A stretch of 64,000 nucleotides of DNA from Roseiarcus sp036488815 (GTDB lineage: Bacteria; Pseudomonadota; Alphaproteobacteria; Rhizobiales; Beijerinckiaceae): positions 5,977 to 69,976 of the forward strand of contig DASXGX010000081.1 of NCBI GenBank assembly GCA_036488815.1, written 5' to 3'. Below are positions 18,417 to 27,055 of this stretch, one piece after another. Below the pieces are notes generated by a model, which did not search any database, was not told the DNA's origin, and saw only the letters and a program-made list of their open reading frames with translations. The translations under genes were made by a program, and so were the position numbers. Each line of letters opens with the position of its first letter. Positions within the stretch are counted from its first letter, which is position 1.

Positions 18417-18881
18417 ATGGGATTCGAAGGGCACGAGACTGGCGGAGCGGCCTGGGCCGCCGAGGTCGAGAACGCCTGCGCCAGCAAGGGACTGCAACTG
18501 ACGGCGTTGCGCCGCCGGGTGATGACGATCCTTGGGCAAAGCGACTCGCCGCTCGGGGCCTATGCGATCATCGACGAAATGCGCCGCCTCGAGGGCAAGC
18601 CGGTGGCGCCTCCCACCGTCTATCGCACGCTCGAATTCTTTCTCGAGAACGGCTTCGTCCACAAGATCGAAACCCGCAACGCTTATGCGCCCTGCGCCCA
18701 CTTCGGCCACGCCCATCAGGGCGTACTGCTGCTTTGCGAGAAGTGCGGCCGCAGCGAAGAAATCGACGAGCCAGGACTCGCCCGCGCCATCGAGCAGGCG
18801 GCGCACCACGCCGGCTTTGTCACGCATCGGCAAATGGTGGAAATTCAGGGACTTTGCCCGGCCTGTGCGCGGGCCGCGTGA
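18417..18881 (+). CDS. zur: Fur-family transcriptional regulator, probably Zur
   Basis: From ATG 18417 the protein is 154 residues; an upstream ATG at 18354 is less likely because it falls just after the operator. The winged helix has PPTVYRTLEFF. Metal sites include HFGHAHQGV and the structural zinc cysteine pairs LCEKCG and LCPACA. Its position divergent from znuACB and the shared palindrome identify it as the zinc uptake regulator rather than Fur, Mur or Irr. When zinc-loaded it should repress both its own gene and znuA. Confidence 0.87.
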   Translation: MGFEGHETGGAAWAAEVENACASKGLQLTALRRRVMTILGQSDSPLGAYAIIDEMRRLEGKPVAPPTVYRTLEFFLENGFVHKIETRNAYAPCAHFGHAHQGVLLLCEKCGRSEEIDEPGLARAIEQAAHHAGFVTHRQMVEIQGLCPACARAA

Positions 18882-18887
18882 AGGCCG

Positions 18888-19910
18888 CTAGTGCGCGCCG
18901 TAGGTGAACCTCAGCCGCACCGCCGAGCCTGTCGGCGGCGCGGGGAACGGCGCCGCCTCCGCGACTGCGCCGAGCGCGGCCGCGTCGAGTTCCATCGATC
19001 CGCTTGGACGCGCGATCTGTCGTTGCAGAAGGTTGCCCTTCCCATCGACGATGAAAACGATCTCGCCCTCCCGCGCATGCCCCGACGCCGCATAATGCAC
19101 GTGGGCCATGATCATCCCATAGAGCAGCGTCAGATAAGTCTTTTTGGCTTTTCCGCCCGCTATCGCCGTCTGCTCCGCGGCGCTGCCGAAATCGACGTCC
19201 GGCACCTGATCGAAGGTCGAGAACGAGCCGCCTTTCGACCAGTTCGGCAGCGGTTGTCCGACGAAGGTCGCGACCTTTTGGGCGGGCGCTTGCGCCGCCG
19301 CGCGGGCCGCCTCGGCGTCGGGACTCTCGGAATTGGCGTCGAGATCGCCGTCTGACGCGTCCGCGGCCTTGTCCGGGGTTGGCTGCGGCGGTTGTTGCAC
19401 CGGTTGGGCCTCGCTCTGGCGCGAGGGCTGGTCGGGTTTTTCGGGCGCGCTCTCCTCGCCCGGAGCCTTGGCCGTATCCTCACGCGTTGGCGCCTTGGTC
19501 TTCTCGTCCGGCGCCGGGCGCTCGACTTTTTCGTCGTTGGCGGCGCGCGGCGCGTCGTGCGCCGCCTCCAAGTCGAGCGGCTTCGTCTGGGGCGTGGGCT
19601 CAGGGCTCGGCGCCGGCGGCGGGGGCGGCTCCGGCGGCTTGGGCTGCTGCGGCTCGACGACGATTTCGACCGGAATTTCCTCGGCCTGAGGCGCCGACTG
19701 CGGGTTCCAGCGATATTCGAGAATCACCAGCAGAACGAACAGCGCATGAAGCGCAAACGCGCCGGTGACCGCCAGCCAGCGGCCGGCGCGCCCCCACGAC
19801 GGCGCGGTCGGCGCGCGGTCGAGGCGTTCGTCGGGATCGGCCCGGAAGCCGGCGTCGACCGGCGACGCCCCGATTTCGCGATCCATCGCGGCCGTTGTCG
19901 TCCGTTCCAT
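18888..19910 (-). CDS. tonB: TonB-family energy transducer
   Basis: The 340-residue protein has one N-terminal membrane helix (LAVTGAFALHALFVLLVILEY, approximate residues 46-66), a long periplasmic Pro/Glu/Lys-rich region (about 75-210) and a C-terminal TonB domain with EGEIVFIVDGKGNLLQRQI and FPAPP. TonB transfers inner membrane proton-motive force to outer membrane receptors for iron, zinc or copper chelates. No exbB, exbD or receptor is adjacent. It is convergent with zur (7 bases apart) and divergent from the copper cluster. Confidence 0.87.
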   Translation of the reverse strand: MERTTTAAMDREIGASPVDAGFRADPDERLDRAPTAPSWGRAGRWLAVTGAFALHALFVLLVILEYRWNPQSAPQAEEIPVEIVVEPQQPKPPEPPPPPAPSPEPTPQTKPLDLEAAHDAPRAANDEKVERPAPDEKTKAPTREDTAKAPGEESAPEKPDQPSRQSEAQPVQQPPQPTPDKAADASDGDLDANSESPDAEAARAAAQAPAQKVATFVGQPLPNWSKGGSFSTFDQVPDVDFGSAAEQTAIAGGKAKKTYLTLLYGMIMAHVHYAASGHAREGEIVFIVDGKGNLLQRQIARPSGSMELDAAALGAVAEAAPFPAPPTGSAVRLRFTYGAH

Positions 19911-20010
19911 CGCTTGGACAAATTGAGGAGTGCGTTTCCCCTATAGCGGAAGCGCACGGTCCCTAACAAGCCGGGGGAACGATCAACCCTCCGAGCCCCG
20001 GGGCGCGCAA

Positions 20011-20040
20011 TTGACAACCAATCGCAGTTCCTCGTAACTC
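20011..20040 (+). promoter_or_regulatory. Candidate promoter of the copper cluster
   Basis: A perfect TTGACA at 20011-20016 is followed after 18 bases by TAACTC at 20035-20040, just upstream of the DUF2946 gene. The -10 match is weak. No copper-regulator operator could be recognised. Confidence 0.35.
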
Positions 20041-20063
20041 CTATCGCCTCGAGGGGTTTCGAC

Positions 20064-20510
20064 GTGGCCGCCGTGGGTGGAAAGAGGGCAGTGCGAAAGA
20101 GCGCGACGCGCTCTCTGACGTCGCGCGCCTTCTCGCGGCTGGCGGTGCTGATCGGCGCGCTCGCCCTGTTCGGCCAGTTGCTGGCGCTTCCCTATCATCA
20201 TCCCCACGGCCGGTCCGATCACGCCGAGGTCGCGGCCTTTCTCAAGGCGACCTTCGGCGACGCCGCGGTCCTTTGCGTCGATGACGACGCGCATCCCGCG
20301 GCGCCCGAACCTCGCCACCACCACGGCGACGGCGATTGCCCGCTCTGCCAATTCGGCGCTCAGACGGTGCTGTTCGCTTCGCCTGCGCCGACGCTTCCCG
20401 AGCCCATCGACGTTGCCGCGGCGCCGCTCCCCGTCCGGGTCGAATTCTGGCTACACGCCTCCAAACCGAACGGGATCGCCCAGCCGCGCGCGCCGCCTTC
20501 CGAAGCCTGA
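20064..20510 (+). CDS. DUF2946-like membrane-anchored protein with CxxC and His cluster
   Basis: The 148-residue protein has one hydrophobic helix (LAVLIGALALFGQLLALPY, about residues 27-45), a His-rich segment (YHHPHGRSDH and RHHHGDGD) and a CPLC pair. This looks like the DUF2946 family, often found next to copper genes. The histidines and CxxC could bind copper in the periplasm, which is inference. GTG 20064 is the first of several possible GTG starts. It heads a plus-strand run with an unknown exported protein, copC, pcuC and copD. Confidence 0.65.
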   Translation: MAAVGGKRAVRKSATRSLTSRAFSRLAVLIGALALFGQLLALPYHHPHGRSDHAEVAAFLKATFGDAAVLCVDDDAHPAAPEPRHHHGDGDCPLCQFGAQTVLFASPAPTLPEPIDVAAAPLPVRVEFWLHASKPNGIAQPRAPPSEA

Positions 20511-20576
20511 ACTGGAATTTATCGCGCGTCGAGGAGTCGACGCCTCTATCACCGTTCAGCTTCAAGGCATTTTCAC

Positions 20577-21497
20577 ATGACATTCGCGACTCTTCGAGTC
20601 GCCGCCAGCGCCTTTCTCGGCGCCACGGCCGCGCTATGGCTGTCTCCAGCCTTCGCTCATGCTATCTGCGGCGACCGCATTTTTCCCGCCACGCTCGCCA
20701 TCGACGATCCGGGCGTCACCGACGAGTTGTCTCTGCCGAGCCTGACCTACCTGCCGCAGAATTCCGACGGCGTGCAGGAGTTTGACGCGTCCTTCGCCTG
20801 GGCGAAGACCATCACGCCCAACACCGCGTTGGTCATTCAGGACGGGTCGACCTGGCTAAAACCGGGCGGATACGGATGGGATAGTCTGAGCACGGAATTG
20901 CAATGGGGTAATTTCTGCCTGCCCGATCATGAACTGATGGCGACCGTCGGCTTCGAGATCGACTGGGGCAATACCGCCACCGGAACCCAGACGACGCCCT
21001 ACAACGTCTATCAGCCGGTGATCGACATCGGCAAAGGGTTCGGCGACCTGCCCAAGAGCCTGAACATCCTGCGCCCGCTCGCTGTGACGGCCGAATTGAG
21101 CGAAAGCCTGCCAGGCCAATCCTGGACGAATGGAAGCCCGAACTCGACGGACCTGAATTGGGGCTTCACCATCCAATACAGCCTGCCCTACTACAATTCG
21201 CACGTCGCCGAGATCGACAACAACTTCTTTAAACATTTGATCCCGATCGCCGAATTCGCGTTCAGCAAGCCGCTTTACAACGACGCGCCGGGAGGAAACC
21301 AGACGACCGGCACATTCCAACCGGGCGCTGTCTACATTGCCGACAAGTGGCAGTTCGCGCTCGAAGCCATCGTTCCTATGAACAGCGCGAGCGGACGCGG
21401 GACTGGCGTCGTCGGCGAGTTGGACCTCTACCTCGACGACATCCTCCCCAACACTCTCGGCAAGCCGATCTTTACAGGAGTAGGAGGACCGCTATGA
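20577..21497 (+). CDS. Hypothetical exported protein in copper cluster
   Basis: The 306-residue protein has a Sec signal peptide ending SPAFAHA (about residue 28). The mature part is rich in Gly, Asn, Thr and aromatic residues with alternating beta-like strands (WGFTIQYSLPYY, WQFALEAIVPM, TGVVGELDLYLDD). It resembles small outer membrane beta-barrels or transporter-like MetA-pathway porins, but I cannot name a family. One cysteine lies near the mature N-terminus (HAICGDR). Its stop overlaps the copC start (ATGA), so it is translationally coupled to copper genes. Confidence 0.75.
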   Translation: MTFATLRVAASAFLGATAALWLSPAFAHAICGDRIFPATLAIDDPGVTDELSLPSLTYLPQNSDGVQEFDASFAWAKTITPNTALVIQDGSTWLKPGGYGWDSLSTELQWGNFCLPDHELMATVGFEIDWGNTATGTQTTPYNVYQPVIDIGKGFGDLPKSLNILRPLAVTAELSESLPGQSWTNGSPNSTDLNWGFTIQYSLPYYNSHVAEIDNNFFKHLIPIAEFAFSKPLYNDAPGGNQTTGTFQPGAVYIADKWQFALEAIVPMNSASGRGTGVVGELDLYLDDILPNTLGKPIFTGVGGPL

Positions 21498-21862
21498 CAC
21501 GCCAATCGATTGCAAGAATCGCGCTCTCGCTTGTTTTCGCTTTCCCCGTCGCCGCCGCCTACGCGCACGCCCAGCTCGAGAGCGCGACGCCTCCGGTCGG
21601 CGGCACGGTTGCCTCCGCGAGGGAAATCCGCCTGCATTTCAGCGAGGGCGTCGAGCCTCGCTTCTCGGGCCTCACTTTGTCCGCGGCGAGCGGCGGGGCG
21701 GCGGCGCTCGGAGCGGCGAAAACCCAGCCTGGCGATCCAACCGTCTTGATCGTCCCAATCGCCAAACCCTTGGCGGCTGGCGTCTATACGGTGCGCTGGC
21801 ACGCTGTTTCGGTGGATACGCACCACACCCAAGGCAGCTTCGAATTCACCGTAAAGCCTTGA
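21494..21862 (+). CDS. copC: Copper resistance protein CopC
   Basis: ATG 21494 follows TAGGAGG and overlaps the preceding stop. The 122-residue protein has a signal peptide ending AYAHA, so the mature protein should begin near the histidine of HAQLESATPP, as in CopC, where the N-terminal His binds Cu(II). The second copper ligand region is VSVDTHHTQGSF. The compact beta-barrel carries copper in the periplasm and typically works with CopD, encoded two genes downstream. Confidence 0.92.
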   Translation: MTRQSIARIALSLVFAFPVAAAYAHAQLESATPPVGGTVASAREIRLHFSEGVEPRFSGLTLSAASGGAAALGAAKTQPGDPTVLIVPIAKPLAAGVYTVRWHAVSVDTHHTQGSFEFTVKP

Positions 21863-21931
21863 GAGCGCCCGCCTGCGCTCCTCCAGGAGCCCCGCGCCGT
21901 TTCCACCATCAAAACTGAGAGAGGTCCGACT

Positions 21932-22435
21932 ATGAAGCGATCCCACGCTTTGACCGTTGCTTTCGCGCTGACGGTGTTCGCGTTTCCCGCCCTCGCCCAG
22001 GAGACGAAGGCGGGCGATCTGACGATCCAACGCCCCTGGGCGCGCGCGACCCCGAAAGGCGCCGACATCGGCGCCGGCTATCTCGAAATTCGCAACGCTG
22101 GCGCCGCGCCCGACAGGCTGACTGGCGGCTCGGCCGATTTCGCCAGTGGCGTCGAAGTCCACGAAATGAAAATGGACAACGGCGTGATGAAGATGCGCCT
22201 GGTCCAGGGCGGCCTCGAGATCCCCGCGCACGGAACGGTCAAGCTCGCGCCGAGCGGCTATCACCTGATGTTCACCGGTCTGAAACGCCCGCTGGTCAAG
22301 GGCGAGACCATCAAAGCGACCCTCACCTTCGAGCACGCCGGCCCCGTCGCGGTCGACTTCCCGGTGCAAGGCATTGGCGCAGCGGGCCCCGCCGCGAGCC
22401 CGAAGAGCGACAGCATGAAGGGGATGAAGATGTAA
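21932..22435 (+). CDS. Periplasmic copper chaperone PCu(A)C
   Basis: The 167-residue protein has a signal peptide ending FPALA and the copper site of the PCu(A)C family: H in VEVHEMKM with following Met residues, then H and M in GYHLMF. The C-terminal tail is Met/Lys-rich (DSMKGMKM) and could bind Cu(I). The family delivers copper to the CuA site of cytochrome c oxidase or scavenges it under limitation. It lies between copC and copD, and SD-like GAGAGAGG precedes the ATG. Confidence 0.92.
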   Translation: MKRSHALTVAFALTVFAFPALAQETKAGDLTIQRPWARATPKGADIGAGYLEIRNAGAAPDRLTGGSADFASGVEVHEMKMDNGVMKMRLVQGGLEIPAHGTVKLAPSGYHLMFTGLKRPLVKGETIKATLTFEHAGPVAVDFPVQGIGAAGPAASPKSDSMKGMKM

Positions 22436-22457
22436 GGCGGCCTCTGAAGGCGGCCTC

Positions 22458-23321
22458 GTGGAAGCCGCGCTCGCGTTCTGTCGCTTCGCCCATTTTGCGG
22501 CGACTATGACGCTGTTCGGCGCGACCGCTTTCGTCTCGGCGCTCGCGCCGCCGGAGCTGGCGAGCGCGCTCGCCCCGGCGCTCCGGCGCATTGCGGCGAT
22601 CGCCATTCCGCTCGCGGCGGTCAGCGCGCTCGCTTGGCTGGCCGCGGAGGCCGTCTCCATGGCGGGGGCGCTCGACGCCGACGCCCTGTCGGGCGTGCTG
22701 TTCGACACGTCGTTCGGCTCGGTCTGGCAAGGCCGGCTGATCCTCGCCCTCGCGCTCGTCGTCTCGCTTGCCCTAGGGCGAGGCGGCCCCTCTCTCGTCC
22801 TCACCCTCGCTTCGGCGCTCCTCGTAGCGAGCCTCGGCCTTGTCGGCCACGCGACGATGCAGGCGGGCGCGCTGGGAGCGCTTCATCGCGCCAATCATGC
22901 GCTCCACCTCTTGACTGCCGCCGCCTGGTTCGGCGGCTTGCCGCTCTTTGCGCTGTCGCTGCGGGCTTGTCGCGACCCGGCGCTGCGGAGCGCCGCGGTG
23001 ACGGCGATGCGACGCTTCTCCTTCTGGGGCCACTTCGATGTCGCGCTGATCGTCATCACCGGCCTCGTCAACTTCGGCCTGACGAGCGGCTTCGGCTCGC
23101 TGACGGCGACGACGCCTTATCGGGCGCTGCTGGCGGTCAAGGTCACGCTGGTCGCGACCATGATCGCGATTGCGCTGTTCAACCGGTACGTTCTCACGCC
23201 GCGCCTTAAGACGAGACCCAAGGCTATTGAATTATTGCGGACAACCTGCCTCGTCGAGGTCGCGCTCGGCGCTGCGGTTATCGCCCTGGTGAGTCTGTTC
23301 GGCCTGCTCGACCCGATGTAG
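22458..23321 (+). CDS. copD: CopD-family copper transport membrane protein
   Basis: The 287-residue integral membrane protein has about eight hydrophobic helices. Conserved-looking histidines are in CRFAHFAA, GHATMQAG, RANHALHLLTAAAWFGGLPL and GHFDVA, as in CopD/PcoD proteins that move copper across the inner membrane. The GTG start at 22458 lies 22 bases after the chaperone stop. Together with copC and PCu(A)C it forms a copper acquisition or delivery module; no P-type ATPase or CopA oxidase is present, which favours acquisition over detoxification. Confidence 0.88.
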   Translation: MEAALAFCRFAHFAATMTLFGATAFVSALAPPELASALAPALRRIAAIAIPLAAVSALAWLAAEAVSMAGALDADALSGVLFDTSFGSVWQGRLILALALVVSLALGRGGPSLVLTLASALLVASLGLVGHATMQAGALGALHRANHALHLLTAAAWFGGLPLFALSLRACRDPALRSAAVTAMRRFSFWGHFDVALIVITGLVNFGLTSGFGSLTATTPYRALLAVKVTLVATMIAIALFNRYVLTPRLKTRPKAIELLRTTCLVEVALGAAVIALVSLFGLLDPM

Positions 23322-23360
23322 GCTCGGAGCTTCGTGCGGCAAGGCCACGAGGTCGTCGCC

Positions 23361-23765
23361 ATGGTCGAAATCGAGCTCACTCACGTCTACCGGGACTACA
23401 TCGCCTGTTTGAATGAGCAGGATTGGACGAGGCTGGGACAGTTCGTTCGTGACGACGTCGTCTACAACGGCCAAAAGTTTGGACTACAAAAATACCGAGC
23501 TATGCTGGAGAATGATTTTTCTGAAATTCCAGACCTTTATTTCAACATTCAGCTGCTGATTTCCGAGCCGCCGTATGTAGCGAGCCGACTCGGCTTCCTC
23601 TGCACGCCAAAGGGGCGATTCCTGGGCCTCGACGTAAACGGCAGGAAAGTCTCCTTTACCGAGAATGTTTTCTATCGTTTTCGAGAGGCAAGGATTGAAC
23701 ACGTCTGGTCAGTTATCGACAAGGCGGCGATCGAAGCTCAGCTTAGTCCGAGCCCCACAACATAG
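23361..23765 (+). CDS. SnoaL-like/ester cyclase (NTF2-fold) protein
   Basis: From ATG 23361 the protein is 134 residues. YRDYIACLNEQDW, the DDVVYNG segment and the C-terminal FYRFREARIEHVWSVIDK fit the SnoaL/ester cyclase branch of the NTF2-like fold, which includes polyketide cyclases and many proteins of unknown function. No polyketide genes are near. The middle of the gene (about 23480-23700) is visibly richer in A and T than its neighbours, which may reflect transfer from another genome. It stands alone before an intergenic repeat. Confidence 0.72.
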   Translation: MVEIELTHVYRDYIACLNEQDWTRLGQFVRDDVVYNGQKFGLQKYRAMLENDFSEIPDLYFNIQLLISEPPYVASRLGFLCTPKGRFLGLDVNGRKVSFTENVFYRFREARIEHVWSVIDKAAIEAQLSPSPTT

Positions 23766-23825
23766 AGAGCGAGACCCGCTCTTCGCCCAGCGCCTCGCCG
23801 CGTGGGGCCGGCTAACAGCTCTTTT

Positions 23826-23930
23826 CGTCATGCCCGGCCTTGTGCTGGCGCCACGCCGGCTGGCCATTCTAACGTCATAGGGTCTTCGTGACGGCGCCGC
23901 GTGGGTGGCCGGGTCAAGCCGGCCATGACG
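23826..23930. repeat. GTCATGCCCGG-type palindromic intergenic element
   Basis: The element starts CGTCATGCCCGGCCTTG and ends CAAGCCGGCCATGACG, imperfect inverted repeats about 16 bases long enclosing about 70 bases. It sits in the gap between the SnoaL-like gene and the convergent homoserine dehydrogenase gene, whose 3' ends it separates. Related in form to the element at 2361-2445; both are followed by a GTGCG(C)GTCAACCC sequence. Confidence 0.65.
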
Positions 23931-23960
23931 GTGTGCGTCAACCCATCTGCTAATGGCTCT

Positions 23961-25259
23961 CTAGTTCCGCTCGATGCGGATCACCTGCGGCTTTTCCTTC
24001 ACGACGCCGTCGGCGACTGCGAGCGCCAGCGCTTCGCGGATCGAGGTCTCGGTCGTTGCATGAGTGATCAGCACGACGGGGGCGATCTCCACCGACGCGC
24101 CGTGGGGCCGCCGCTTCTGCATGATCGCCTCGAGCGAGATCCTGCGCTCGCCCATGCGGGTGGCGATCGTCGCCATCGAGCCTGGGCGGTCGACGACGGC
24201 GAGGCGCACGTAGTAGCCGCCCTCGTGGCGCTGCATCGGCACCCGCTCGGCCTCTTCCAGAGCGGCGACGGGCCGACCGAACACGGGACCGCGATCGCCG
24301 CGCGCAATGTCGGCGATGTCGGCCGCAACCGCCGAAGCGGTGGCGTCGCCTCCCGCCCCCGGTCCGACCAGCGTGAGCGCGCCGACCGCGTCACCGTCGA
24401 TCGTCACCGCGTTGAGGACCCCCATGGTCTGCGCCAGCGGCTCGGATTTGGCGACCATGGTCGGGTGGACGCGTTGCTCGACGCCCTTCGCGGTGCGCTC
24501 GGCGACGCCGAGCAGCTTGACGCGATAGCCGAGTTCGTCTGCGGCGGCGAGATCGGCCAGCGTGATGCTCTCGATGCCCTCGACGGAGACCCCCTCAGCG
24601 TCGATCTTCGCGCCGAAGGCGAGCGAGGCGAGGATGGCGAGCTTGTGCGCCGTGTCGAAGCCGCCGATGTCGAAGGTCGGATCGGCCTCGGCATAACCGA
24701 GCTTCTGCGCGTCGGCGAGGCAGGCGTCGAACGGCAGACCGTCGGTCTCCATCCGCGACAGAATGTAGTTGCAGGTGCCGTTGAGGATGCCAGAAACGCG
24801 CCGCACGGCGTTGCCGGCGAGGCCCTCGCGCAATGTCTTGATGACGGGGATGCCCCCGCCGACCGCCGCCTCGAAGCAGAGCGGCGCGCCCCGATCCTCG
24901 GCGAGCTGGGCGAGTTCCAGGCCGTGGGCGGCGAGCATCGCCTTGTTGGCGGTGACGACCGGAAGCCCGCGCGAAAGCGCCGCCTTGGCCGCCGCATAGG
25001 CCTGCCCGTCCGCCCCGCCGACGAGTTCGACGAAGAGATCGATGTCAGCCGATGCGGCGAGCGCGACCGGGTCGTCGAAAAAGGTCGCGCCGGCGACATC
25101 GAGGCCGCGGTCGCGGGCGCTACGCGCGCTGACGGCGACGACCGAGACGTCACGGTCCGTTCGCGCCGCGAGGTCTTCGCGCCGACGCTGGAGGAGCCGG
25201 ATCAACGCAGAGCCGACGACGCCGAGGCCGGCGACGCCGATACGCAGAGGTTTCGCCAT
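23961..25259 (-). CDS. hom: Homoserine dehydrogenase
   Basis: From ATG 25259 the protein is 432 residues. It starts MAKPLRIGVAGLGVVGS, an NAD(P)-binding GxGxxG. The catalytic region includes NKAMLAAHG, GGGIPVIKTLREGLAGN and the catalytic-lysine loop with YAEADPTFD. A C-terminal ACT domain with DRPGSMATIATRMGERRISLE (split here by no gap; about residues 350-430) gives threonine feedback. It reduces aspartate semialdehyde to homoserine, the branch to threonine and methionine. No other pathway genes adjoin. Confidence 0.94.
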   Translation of the reverse strand: MAKPLRIGVAGLGVVGSALIRLLQRRREDLAARTDRDVSVVAVSARSARDRGLDVAGATFFDDPVALAASADIDLFVELVGGADGQAYAAAKAALSRGLPVVTANKAMLAAHGLELAQLAEDRGAPLCFEAAVGGGIPVIKTLREGLAGNAVRRVSGILNGTCNYILSRMETDGLPFDACLADAQKLGYAEADPTFDIGGFDTAHKLAILASLAFGAKIDAEGVSVEGIESITLADLAAADELGYRVKLLGVAERTAKGVEQRVHPTMVAKSEPLAQTMGVLNAVTIDGDAVGALTLVGPGAGGDATASAVAADIADIARGDRGPVFGRPVAALEEAERVPMQRHEGGYYVRLAVVDRPGSMATIATRMGERRISLEAIMQKRRPHGASVEIAPVVLITHATTETSIREALALAVADGVVKEKPQVIRIERN

Positions 25260-25343
25260 TCGACCGCTCGCCCTAACCATACAGCCGGACGATCCGGCTT
25301 CAGGTCTTATTGCCCGACTTGTCGCCGACGATCAATCGGCGGG

Positions 25344-25760
25344 TCAGCCGTAGCGCTCGGACGCGCTCTTGCTCTTCTTCTTGCGAGCTTTGCGCGCGGC
25401 GTAGCGGGCGTCACGGTCCAGCTTGCGCTCGTATTCGAGCCGGGCTTCTTCCTCGCGGCGCGCCTCTTCGGCGGCTTCGCGAGCCAGCGCCTCGAGGCGC
25501 AGGGCTTCCTGGCGAACGGCCTCCTCGGCGGCGAGGCGGGCGGCCTCCGCCGCGGCCTCCTCGGCTTTGCGCTTCTGGCGCTCCACTTCGCGGGCGGCGC
25601 GCGCTTCGAGGACCGCGCGGCGCTTGGCCTCGCGCTCGATGATGGCGGGATCGCTTGGATCGTACTTCGGACGGGAGAGGAACTTTTCGGCGAGAGCTTT
25701 GCGCGCCTTTGCGGCGGCCGCCTGCCGGTCGGCGAAATTGTTGCTGTTCATAAACGACAT
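25344..25760 (-). CDS. DUF6481 family small charged protein
   Basis: From ATG 25760 (MSFMNSNNFADRQ) the protein is 138 residues and almost wholly helical. An N-terminal FADRQAAAAKARKALAEKF motif is followed by a long coiled coil of Ala, Glu and Arg. It ends in a basic patch (ARKARKKKSKS). This matches the alphaproteobacterial DUF6481 family of unknown function. The ATG at 25775 is an alternative start. It lies between hom and ribokinase on the minus strand. Confidence 0.7.
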   Translation of the reverse strand: MSFMNSNNFADRQAAAAKARKALAEKFLSRPKYDPSDPAIIEREAKRRAVLEARAAREVERQKRKAEEAAAEAARLAAEEAVRQEALRLEALAREAAEEARREEEARLEYERKLDRDARYAARKARKKKSKSASERYG

Positions 25761-25948
25761 TGCTTGCCTTGGCATCCCTTGGCGCGTGCAGACGGCCGCG
25801 TCCTGCCACAGATCGGCGGTATCGGCAACGTATATTGCCGCATTGCAGCAATGCGAGCCCCGCTGGACTGCCTGCCGCGCGAGGGGAATCGTGCGTTGGC
25901 GCTGGGCGCGCTCCCGAAAACGTGACCGCTCGCGGCGCCGTCGCAGCC

Positions 25949-26887
25949 CTACCTCAGGCTCGCGCAGAACGCTTCGAATTCCGGCTCGGTCGCGTAGGAT
26001 TTTTGCGCGCCGCGCCGGGTGACGGAATCGGCGGCGTAACGCACCGCCATGCCGAGCGCCGCCTCGACGTCGAGGCCGGCGGCGTGAAAGCGGGCGAAGC
26101 TGCCGACGAAGGCGTCGCCTGCCCCGGTGGTGTCGACCGGCGCGACGCGGACCGGCGCGATCAGCTTGGTTCCTCCGGGCGTCGCAAGCAGCGCGCCACG
26201 GGCGCCGAGCGTGACGATCACCGTCCCGATCCCTCTCGCCAGCAGGCTGCGCGCGGCGATCCCGATTTCGTCCTCGGTGGTGACGGGGAGCCCGGTCAGG
26301 ATCGCCAGTTCGGTCTCGTTGGGAATGAAGAAGTCGGCGTCGCGGATCTTCTCGATGTCGAGATCAGGATTGGCCGGCGCCGGATTGAGGACGGTCTTGA
26401 CGCCGTGGCGCTTGCCGAAGGCGATCGCCGCGTACACCGTCTCGAGCGGCACTTCGAGCTGAAGCAGGATCAGCTCGCAGCGCTTCAAATCCTCGGCTGC
26501 GCGCGCGATGTCGGCCGGCGAGAGGTCGGCGTTGGCGCCTTTGACGATCACGATGCAGTTCTCGCCGGACGATTCGACGAGGATTGTCGCCACGCCGCTC
26601 GACCGGCCGGGAACGCGTTCGACATGGCGCATGTCGACGCCATAGCCGCTCAGGGCCTTGAGGGTGGCGTCGGCGAAATTGTCGTCGCCGACCTTGCTGA
26701 CGAAGGTGACCGCAGCGCCGAGCTTGGCGGCGGCGACCGCCTGGTTGGCGCCCTTGCCGCCGTGGCCCATTTCAAAACTGGGCCCTTCGATCGTCTCGCC
26801 GCGCGTCGGCATCCGATTCACGTAGGTCACCAGATCGACGTTGTTGCTGCCGATGACGCCGATTCGCGGCCTGCCGTCGATCGCCAT
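25949..26887 (-). CDS. rbsK: Ribokinase
   Basis: From ATG 26887, preceded by GGGAG, the protein is 312 residues. PfkB-family motifs are present: GGKGANQAVAAAKLGA near residue 40, and DTTGAGDAFVGSF near 250, which holds the catalytic Asp and the anion hole. These fit ribokinase, which phosphorylates D-ribose to ribose-5-phosphate. It is divergent from a DeoR-type repressor at 27056, a usual arrangement for sugar kinase regulation, and no ribose transporter is adjacent. A different pentose or deoxyribose is possible. Confidence 0.86.
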   Translation of the reverse strand: MAIDGRPRIGVIGSNNVDLVTYVNRMPTRGETIEGPSFEMGHGGKGANQAVAAAKLGAAVTFVSKVGDDNFADATLKALSGYGVDMRHVERVPGRSSGVATILVESSGENCIVIVKGANADLSPADIARAAEDLKRCELILLQLEVPLETVYAAIAFGKRHGVKTVLNPAPANPDLDIEKIRDADFFIPNETELAILTGLPVTTEDEIGIAARSLLARGIGTVIVTLGARGALLATPGGTKLIAPVRVAPVDTTGAGDAFVGSFARFHAAGLDVEAALGMAVRYAADSVTRRGAQKSYATEPEFEAFCASLR

Positions 26888-27055
26888 TCGCCCACTCCCG
26901 TTGCTTCTGCGATGAGCCGAACAATCCGAGCGGGGGCAAGGTGTCAAGAGCCGGAGGCTCGCGGTTGCCGCCCGCCGCCTTCCATTCTAAGCACGTCCAT
27001 GCGGGGGCTGCGGGCGCGCCGCCTTGAGGATGGGATTGGAGCGAGGCGCGGATTG

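Noticed and set aside
19160..19700. Overlapping frames opposite and beside tonB
   Set aside because: They reflect the Pro/Glu-rich low-complexity part of tonB read in other frames.
25760..27055. Upstream extension of the DeoR regulator frame
   Set aside because: It is antisense to ribokinase; the conserved regulator begins at ATG 27056.
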